Of a stretch of DNA of 8,924 nt, positions 1 through 5,106 are shown piece by piece; the stretch's first letter is position 1; the number at the start of each line of letters is the position of its first letter. Location of the stretch: positions 1 through 8,924 of the forward strand of contig JBFKQZ010000125.1 of assembly GCA_041627475.1 (NCBI GenBank), given 5' to 3'. Made by a program: the position numbers and the translations under genes. Origin of the DNA: JBFGFG01 sp041627475 (GTDB lineage Bacteria; Actinomycetota; Nitriliruptoria; Nitriliruptorales; Nitriliruptoraceae). The notes below the pieces were generated by a model, which worked only from the letters and a program-made list of their open reading frames with translations, made no database searches and had not been told where the DNA came from.

Positions 1-2781
1 ACCCTCAGGGTCGTACTCGAGGCGCACGACGTGCTGGCCGGTCGGGACACGGACGGCCCCGAAGGCGTGGTCCGCTGCGACGACCGGCACGGCCGTGCCG
101 TCCAGCGTCGCGTGCCAACCAGCCTGCAACCCGTCGGCGACGACAACGTGCCCCTCGCCCTCGGCATCGACCTCGACCGCGATCACGTCGCCGCTGTCCT
201 CGAGCACCCTCACACGCGCGGAGGAGGGTGCCGCGTCCTCCACACCGTCACTCAGCAGCACGACGTCGTCCTCGACGCCCTCGGCCAGCGCTGCGAGTCG
301 CGTGGTCGGGTCGCCGACCACCCGCGCCCGGCCGGCCCAGCGGATGCGTGGCAGGGACGCCGTGCGTTCGTAGAGGACGGCCTCCTCGGTGTGCACGAGA
401 CGGAGGCCGTCGTCACCGGCGACGGTCCGTGCGTACGCGACCAGGTCGCCGTCGGAGGCGAGCCGAACGCGTCCTCGCTCGGCACCGTCGAGTCGGATGC
501 GCAGCGTGCTTTCCGCGGGCACCTCCAGCTCGGCGATCGCCACGGGCACCGGACCGGGGCGCACCCACCAGTGCAGGCGCGTGGCGCCGTCCGCCAACAC
601 CGCCCCGTCCGCGTCCACGACCTCGGCGACGATCGCCGGCAGGCCGGCCAGGCCGTCGGCGCCCTGCATGGTCACCGTGACGCCGCGCAGGGGACCGGCG
701 GGGAGTGGCGCGGTCACGGCAACGCCCGGTTCGAGCACCAGCGGCTCCTCGCCGGCCACGACGACGGAGGTGGTCCCGTGCAACGGGTCGAGGGGACCGG
801 CAGCCCAGTACCGCGCAGCCGCACGGTCGAGCAGCGGTGACGTCGCCGTCGCGTCCAGCGCGGACAGGAACGGGAACGTCGTGCTGCGCGAGAAGGCGTC
901 CGGCTCGATGGCGCGGAGGTACTCCCGGTACGTCGGTGGCTGGAAGGCGTGCGCCGTGACCGACCGGAAGCCGTACACCGAGTTCGTGCCCGAGTAGAGG
1001 GTGCTCCCTGCGGCGGCGAACCGGTCCGCCCCGAGGTTCGCAGCGAGGAAGTCGTGCGTCGCCGTCGGCGGGTAGAACTGGTCATTCGGCGTCCGCGCCC
1101 ACCACGGGTGCGCGAAGGCGATCGCCTCGACGGCGAGGAGCACCGGCAGGCCGATCGCCACCAGGGCGCGCGGACCGCCGTCGCGCAACCGTCGCGCGAA
1201 CAGGACGACGGCAGCCACACCGACTGCTGCCACGACGAGTCCGAACTGCGACGTCCGGACCGCAGCGACGACGCGGTCGGACGGGATGCCGAGCCGCACG
1301 GCGACCAGGCCCAGCGACGGCACCGCTGCGAGTCCGACGACGCCCACGCCGAGGAGCAGCGCCGGGTGGACCGATCGCTCGGTCAGCCGAGCAGCGACGA
1401 GCAGCAGCCCGACGATGCCGACGGCCACGGGGACGGCGGCCTGCATCGCCGCATACACGAGCCGACCAGCGGTCGCAGCCTCCGATGCCGCGACCCAACC
1501 GAGTCCGGCCAACCCGACGGCGAGGACACCGAGCCCGAGCGCCGTGCGGCGCCACTGGCCGTCCTCGACCTCGGTCTCGACCAGCACCGCGTACCCCGCT
1601 GCCGCGCCCGCGGCCGCCAGGAGACCGAGCACGGCCCGGAACCGGCCGATGAAGTTCGGACCGACAAGCGGGAGCTCGCCCCATGCCGCGAGCAGCGGCG
1701 TGTCGAAGTACACGAGCAGCACACCCACGGCACCCGCCGAGCCGAGGAAGGCGAGCACGCCGGGCGGCAGGTCGATGCGGCGCCGGCCGACGACGAGGAC
1801 CACGAGCAGCACCAGGACGACGACACCCACCCAGCTCTGTCCTTCGACGTAGTTCGTCGGTGCGAAGTAGACGCGCTCGACGGGGTTGCCGAGGACGTCG
1901 GGCACGGCCACGGTGCTGAGCTGGTGCCACGGCAGCGGACGACCGGCGACCCCTTGGCGGTAGTCGAGGCCGAGTCCCTGCAGGAACCGGAGGAACGGCA
2001 GGAGCTGGATCGCTGCGAGCCCGAGGCTCAGGGCCACCGCCCCAGCCAGGGCAGCCAGTCGGGTGACGGCCGCGACCGTCACCCCCCGTTCACGCAGGAC
2101 ACGCACCAGGGCGAACACCCCGGCGGTCACGAGCGTGTACGCGGTGACGGCGGGGAACCCCTCCAGCCACATCACCGCCACGATCGGGGCGAGCGGCCAG
2201 ACGTCGACGTGCCGTCGCGACGTGACCGCTCGCTCCACGGCCCAGAACACGAACGGGACGAGTGCGCCGACGTGCGACTGCGGCCAGTTCGTCCAGACGA
2301 CGAGGAAGGCGCTGTTCACGAAGGCGAGCGCGCCCACGAGGGCCGCCGGCCTGCTCAGCCCCCAGCGCCGGACCAGCAGGAAGGTCCCAGCGGCTGCCAC
2401 GACGAACTCGATGACCTTCGTGAGCATCGGGGCGAGCCAGAGAGGTGCGAGGAGGTAGGGCAGCGTCAGCGGCGAGAACGTCCCGACGTTGGGCAGGACG
2501 GCGAGGGGCTCACCAGCACCTCGCAAGGGGTCCCACAGTGGAAGGTCACCCTCGTGGACACGGTCGCGGAACGATGCGCGCATCGGCACGACGGCGTTGA
2601 CGGTGTCCGAGACGTGGGAGTTGTCCGGACGGAAGTCGTACGGCGTCTGCTCGCTCCACGGCGGCATCGTGCCCATCATGTCCGCCGCGTGGAACGACCC
2701 GATACCGATCAGCGGCGGGCCGATCGACACGGCCACGGTCACGAGCAGCAGCAGACCGAGCAGTCGGGAGGTTGACGACAC
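1..2781 (-). CDS. YfhO-family (GT-C type) polytopic membrane protein, paralogue A, 3' end cut by window edge
   Basis: Likely a membrane glycosyltransferase of the YfhO family, which uses polyprenyl-linked sugars to glycosylate envelope molecules outside the membrane. The frame is open for 927 codons and reaches the window edge without a stop. Compared with the full paralogue at 5090-8041, about 44 C-terminal residues (last membrane helix and basic tail) are missing. Visible in order: TM1 about residues 8-28; a first outer loop with D34 and E44, candidate GT-C acidic residues; the family-typical GDLPLWDPLRGAGEPL near residues 78-93; many hydrophobic helices to about residue 550; then a large extracytoplasmic beta-rich part containing STLYSGTNSVYGFRS, LPRIRWAG and VVAADHAFGAV. 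Start GTG at 2781 is chosen because GGAG lies 5 bases upstream and residues align without gap to the paralogue from residue 1; GTG 2787 is an alternative. It diverges from the SpoIID-like gene. The family assignment is strong; the sugar and acceptor are unknown. Confidence 0.93.
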   Translation of the reverse strand, partial: MSSTSRLLGLLLLVTVAVSIGPPLIGIGSFHAADMMGTMPPWSEQTPYDFRPDNSHVSDTVNAVVPMRASFRDRVHEGDLPLWDPLRGAGEPLAVLPNVGTFSPLTLPYLLAPLWLAPMLTKVIEFVVAAAGTFLLVRRWGLSRPAALVGALAFVNSAFLVVWTNWPQSHVGALVPFVFWAVERAVTSRRHVDVWPLAPIVAVMWLEGFPAVTAYTLVTAGVFALVRVLRERGVTVAAVTRLAALAGAVALSLGLAAIQLLPFLRFLQGLGLDYRQGVAGRPLPWHQLSTVAVPDVLGNPVERVYFAPTNYVEGQSWVGVVVLVLLVVLVVGRRRIDLPPGVLAFLGSAGAVGVLLVYFDTPLLAAWGELPLVGPNFIGRFRAVLGLLAAAGAAAGYAVLVETEVEDGQWRRTALGLGVLAVGLAGLGWVAASEAATAGRLVYAAMQAAVPVAVGIVGLLLVAARLTERSVHPALLLGVGVVGLAAVPSLGLVAVRLGIPSDRVVAAVRTSQFGLVVAAVGVAAVVLFARRLRDGGPRALVAIGLPVLLAVEAIAFAHPWWARTPNDQFYPPTATHDFLAANLGADRFAAAGSTLYSGTNSVYGFRSVTAHAFQPPTYREYLRAIEPDAFSRSTTFPFLSALDATATSPLLDRAAARYWAAGPLDPLHGTTSVVVAGEEPLVLEPGVAVTAPLPAGPLRGVTVTMQGADGLAGLPAIVAEVVDADGAVLADGATRLHWWVRPGPVPVAIAELEVPAESTLRIRLDGAERGRVRLASDGDLVAYARTVAGDDGLRLVHTEEAVLYERTASLPRIRWAGRARVVGDPTTRLAALAEGVEDDVVLLSDGVEDAAPSSARVRVLEDSGDVIAVEVDAEGEGHVVVADGLQAGWHATLDGTAVPVVAADHAFGAVRVPTGQHVVRLEYDPEG
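2282..2340 (-). repeat. Conserved DNA segment shared with paralogue B (59 bases, 4 mismatches)
   Basis: This segment matches 7542-7600 at 55 of 59 positions, including an exact 23-base run at 2309-2331. It encodes the same 20 residues (LVGALAFVNSAFLVVWTNWP) in both paralogues. The copies are in direct orientation, 5260 bases apart. Confidence 0.85.
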
Positions 2782-2786
2782 GTGCA

Positions 2787-2790
2787 CTCC
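2787..2790 (-). promoter_or_regulatory. Ribosome binding site GGAG for paralogue A
   Basis: On the minus strand the sequence reads GGAG, then five bases, then GTG at 2781. The last G of this motif is also the first base of an alternative in-frame GTG (2787). The spacing therefore favours 2781 over 2787, and the alignment with the paralogue agrees. Confidence 0.6.
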
Positions 2791-2948
2791 GCGGCGGCTG
2801 GGCGTCGGGGAGTCTACGGTCCGCGCGATCAGCGCTCCGCGAGTGGCCCTGGACCCCCGCCGTTCTCAAGTCGACATCCCGACGTGTCGAAGCAGGGACG
2901 TGTGGAGTGCCCTGTCGGCCACGTCGGACCGCCGCGTCCGGGTCGAAA

Positions 2949-2985
2949 CAACATCAGCAACAATCTCCCCACGCGCAACATCAGC
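2949..2985. repeat. Direct repeat CAACATCAGC, two copies upstream of the SpoIID-like gene
   Basis: The 10-base word CAACATCAGC occurs at 2949-2958 and again at 2976-2985, start-to-start distance 27 bases. The second copy ends three bases before the AGGAG ribosome binding site of the downstream gene. The repeat could be an operator or a 5' leader element, or chance in an A-rich leader; the sequence alone does not decide. Confidence 0.4.
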
Positions 2986-2988
2986 CAC

Positions 2989-2993
2989 AGGAG
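2989..2993 (+). promoter_or_regulatory. Ribosome binding site AGGAG deciding the GTG start of the SpoIID-like gene
   Basis: AGGAG followed by seven bases and GTG at 3001 is near-ideal spacing. The competing ATG at 3052 has only a weak GGA about eight bases upstream. This motif is the main reason for choosing the longer form with a 17-residue basic extension before the signal-peptide core. Confidence 0.65.
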
Positions 2994-3000
2994 TACCCTC

Positions 3001-5106
3001 GTGTGGCCGACCGGCTGCCGCCGGGTCCCGACCCGCTCTCGGACGTTCGTCATGCGCCGCACCTTCGCTGCACTGCTCATCCTCGCCGGCCTGCTCGTGG
3101 CACCGCCAGCGACCGACACCGCAGCCGCTGCCGAGTGCCCCTCGGCCAGCGACGGCAGCACGGGCATCACTGCGGGCGCGAGCAACGGCGACTTCGTGTT
3201 CTCCGGTCGCGGGTTCGGCCACGGCATCGGCCTGAGCCAGTACGGCGCCCGTGGCGCCGCACGACTGGGCTGCACCGCGGCCGACATCCTGACCACGTAC
3301 TACACGGGTGTCCAGGTCGGGCAGCGGCCGATGCCGAACAGCATCCGGGTCGGGCTGGTCCCGAACGCCCCGGCCGGGGTCAACGGTTCTGGCTACATCG
3401 GCAGCACGAGCAAGGTGCTGACGTTCAGGAACGTCTCGCAGAACGCCGTCCCGTGGCTGTTCGACGGCACCGACCTCCGCAACCTCGCGACGCAACCCGG
3501 TCCCGCACAGCCGTCGGGTGCCACCTGGCGCATCGAGCTGAAGTCCAACACCAGCAACGGGACCGCCTTCTACGTCGTCACCCAGGACGGGACCGAGGTG
3601 TGGCGCAGCCAGGCGCAGTCCACGGCGCCCGGCAAGACCCTCGTCGCAGCACTTGACGGCCAGCGCCGTCTCGAGGTCACCGAGAAGGGGCGCAGCTACC
3701 TGCGCGGCCGACTCGAGCTCTTCAACTCGCTGTCGGGCATGACGCTCACGGCCGCCCTCCCGTTCGAGCAGTACCTGTACGGCCTCGCCGAGATGCCGTC
3801 GTCCTGGGAGCCCGAGGCACTGCGCTCGCAGGCGATCGTCGGCCGGTCGTACGCCGCCGTCGCGGCGCAGGGCAGCTGGCGGGGCAACTGCCGCTGTGAC
3901 CTCTTCGACAGCATGTACGACCAGGTCTACGCCGGTTGGAGCAAGGAGAGCGAGGGCCCCGACCAGGTCTACGGCAAGCGCTGGGTCAACGCCGTCGACA
4001 CCACCCTCGGCACGGTGATCCACGTCGACGGGACGATCCGGACCGGCAACTACGCCTCCTCGCACGGAGGCCACAGCGAGGACGTCAGCTTCGTCTGGGG
4101 CGGGTCGGCCTCGCACCTGCGCGCGGTCGACGACAGTCGCTGGGAGGCCGCGTCCGACAACCCGCTGACCACCTGGACGTACCGCTTCACCCCCGACGCC
4201 CTGGGACGCACCTTCGGCGTCGGGACGGCCATGCAGGTCGTCCTGCCCAACCCCAAGGGCACGTCGGGCCGGATCGGGGACCCACGTCGCGACGCCGGCG
4301 GCATGACCGTGATCGGCACGAACGGCTCGGTCACGGTGTCCGGCGAGACCGTCCGGTCGTGGCTCGGGCTGCGGAGCACACTGTTCACCGTGACGAACCC
4401 CGTCCTGGGTGGCATCCCGGTCAGCGGCGACTGGGACGGCGACGGCGCGACGGACCTCGGGTGGTTCCGCGACGGCAACTGGAGCCTGCGACTGGGGTCC
4501 GGCGAAGTCGTCCGCTTCCGCTACGGCCGCAGCGACGACCTGCCGATCGTCGGTGACTGGAACGGCAACGGCCGCGACACGATCGGGATCGTCCGCGCTG
4601 GCGGCCAGTGGCACCTGCGCAACTCGCTCGCTGGCGGCGAGGCTGACAAGGTCTTCACCTACGGCCGTGTCGGCACCCGCGGCGAGGACGTCCCCCTCGT
4701 CGGTGACTGGAACGGCAACGGCCGCGACACCGTCGGGATCGTCCGCGACGGCACCTGGCACCTGCGCAACACGCTCTCCGGTGGCCCCGGCGAGATCGTC
4801 TTCACGTACGGCCGCATCGGTCCGCGTGGCGACGACCTCGCCCTGGTCGGCGACTGGAACGCCGACGGCCGCGACACGCCGGGCATCGTCCGCGACGGCG
4901 AGTGGCACCTGCGCAACTCCCTGTCGGGCGGCGCCGGCCAGATCGTCTTCACCTACGGGCGCGTCACCCAGGGCGACGTCCCCGTGACGGGCGACTGGGA
5001 CGGCGACGGCGACGACACCGCCGGCATCGAGCGGAAGCTCACCTGGTACCTGCGGCAGGCCAACGCCTCCGGCAACGCCGACAAGACCGTCAACTTCCCC
5101 GGCTGA
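3001..5106 (+). CDS. Secreted SpoIID/LytB-domain protein with C-terminal DWxGxG repeats
   Basis: A 701-residue exported protein, probably acting on the cell wall. Residues 1-44 form a signal peptide: basic start, MRRTFAALLILAGLLVA core at 18-34, Ala-rich cleavage site near 41-44. There is no lipobox before C46. Residues about 64-90 carry GRGFGHGIGLSQYGARG, the glycine/histidine motif of SpoIID/LytB proteins. Residues about 250-290 hold the domain core with LPFEQYLYGLAEMP; E264 matches the position of the catalytic glutamate known in SpoIID lytic transglycosylases. GNYASSHGGHSEDV (349-362) continues the domain, which ends near 462. Five repeats start at residues 476, 518, 568, 617 and 664 (consensus GDWNGNGRDTxGIVRDGxWHLRN). 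Bacillus SpoIID remodels peptidoglycan in sporulation and LytB enhances an amidase; whether this protein cleaves glycan or only binds the wall is unknown. Start GTG 3001 has AGGAG; ATG 3052 is the alternative and gives a more compact signal peptide. It overlaps the convergent gene by 17 bases. Confidence 0.94.
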   Translation: MWPTGCRRVPTRSRTFVMRRTFAALLILAGLLVAPPATDTAAAAECPSASDGSTGITAGASNGDFVFSGRGFGHGIGLSQYGARGAARLGCTAADILTTYYTGVQVGQRPMPNSIRVGLVPNAPAGVNGSGYIGSTSKVLTFRNVSQNAVPWLFDGTDLRNLATQPGPAQPSGATWRIELKSNTSNGTAFYVVTQDGTEVWRSQAQSTAPGKTLVAALDGQRRLEVTEKGRSYLRGRLELFNSLSGMTLTAALPFEQYLYGLAEMPSSWEPEALRSQAIVGRSYAAVAAQGSWRGNCRCDLFDSMYDQVYAGWSKESEGPDQVYGKRWVNAVDTTLGTVIHVDGTIRTGNYASSHGGHSEDVSFVWGGSASHLRAVDDSRWEAASDNPLTTWTYRFTPDALGRTFGVGTAMQVVLPNPKGTSGRIGDPRRDAGGMTVIGTNGSVTVSGETVRSWLGLRSTLFTVTNPVLGGIPVSGDWDGDGATDLGWFRDGNWSLRLGSGEVVRFRYGRSDDLPIVGDWNGNGRDTIGIVRAGGQWHLRNSLAGGEADKVFTYGRVGTRGEDVPLVGDWNGNGRDTVGIVRDGTWHLRNTLSGGPGEIVFTYGRIGPRGDDLALVGDWNADGRDTPGIVRDGEWHLRNSLSGGAGQIVFTYGRVTQGDVPVTGDWDGDGDDTAGIERKLTWYLRQANASGNADKTVNFPG
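4426..5103 (+). repeat. Tandem protein repeats, five DWxGxG (VCBS/FG-GAP-like) units
   Basis: Coding repeats of the SpoIID-like gene. Units begin with GDW at base positions 4426, 4552, 4702, 4849 and 4990, so unit lengths are 42, 50, 49 and 47 residues plus a 38-residue end piece. Units 1 and 5 have acidic loops (DWDGDGATD and DWDGDGDDT) close to the calcium-binding DxDxDGxxD pattern. Units 2 and 3 read DWNGNGRDT and unit 4 DWNADGRDT. Such units are typical of beta-propeller-like adhesive domains of secreted actinobacterial proteins. Five units is fewer than a usual seven-bladed propeller. Confidence 0.88.
4547..4730 (+). repeat. 34-base exact DNA repeat within the protein repeats, period 150 bases
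   Basis: The 34 bases at 4547-4580 recur exactly at 4697-4730, and a further 15-base identical stretch follows a short mismatch in both copies. The offset is exactly 150 bases, i.e. one 50-residue unit. Identity at synonymous positions suggests recent unit duplication or conversion rather than only protein-level selection. Confidence 0.85.

Larger units (their letters stand above)
2782..3000. promoter_or_regulatory. Divergent intergenic region between the YfhO paralogue A and the SpoIID-like gene
   Basis: These 219 bases separate two divergently transcribed genes, so the promoters for both should lie here or, for the minus gene, in it. I could not find a convincing -35/-10 pair for either direction; a minus-strand TAGACT (2816 to 2811) is a possible -10 but has no good -35 partner. 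The right third (about 2944-2990) is markedly richer in A than its surroundings and holds a 10-base direct repeat. The frame of the SpoIID-like gene stays open back to 2782, but that stretch reads as non-conserved low-complexity sequence, so I treat it as non-coding. Confidence 0.55.

Noticed and set aside
949..2775. Long plus-strand open frame antisense to paralogue A
   Set aside because: Its protein is dominated by D, R, E, H, Q and G with no domain or hydrophobic pattern, typical of the antisense frame of a GC-rich hydrophobic gene; the minus frame has clear homology to paralogue B.
2811..2869. Minus-strand TTGAGA (2869-2864) and TAGACT (2816-2811) as a promoter for paralogue A
   Set aside because: The spacing between the two hexamers is far longer than 16-18 bases, so they do not form one promoter.
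2782..3000. N-terminal extension of the SpoIID-like protein back to 2782
   Set aside because: The frame is open, but it would place about 73 low-complexity residues before a normal signal peptide, and a good AGGAG site supports GTG 3001.
2866..4908. 680-codon minus-strand open frame across the SpoIID-like gene
   Set aside because: It is the antisense of a well-supported coding frame; repeated VADDPDGVAAVAVPV-type words are mirror images of the DWNGNGRDT repeats.
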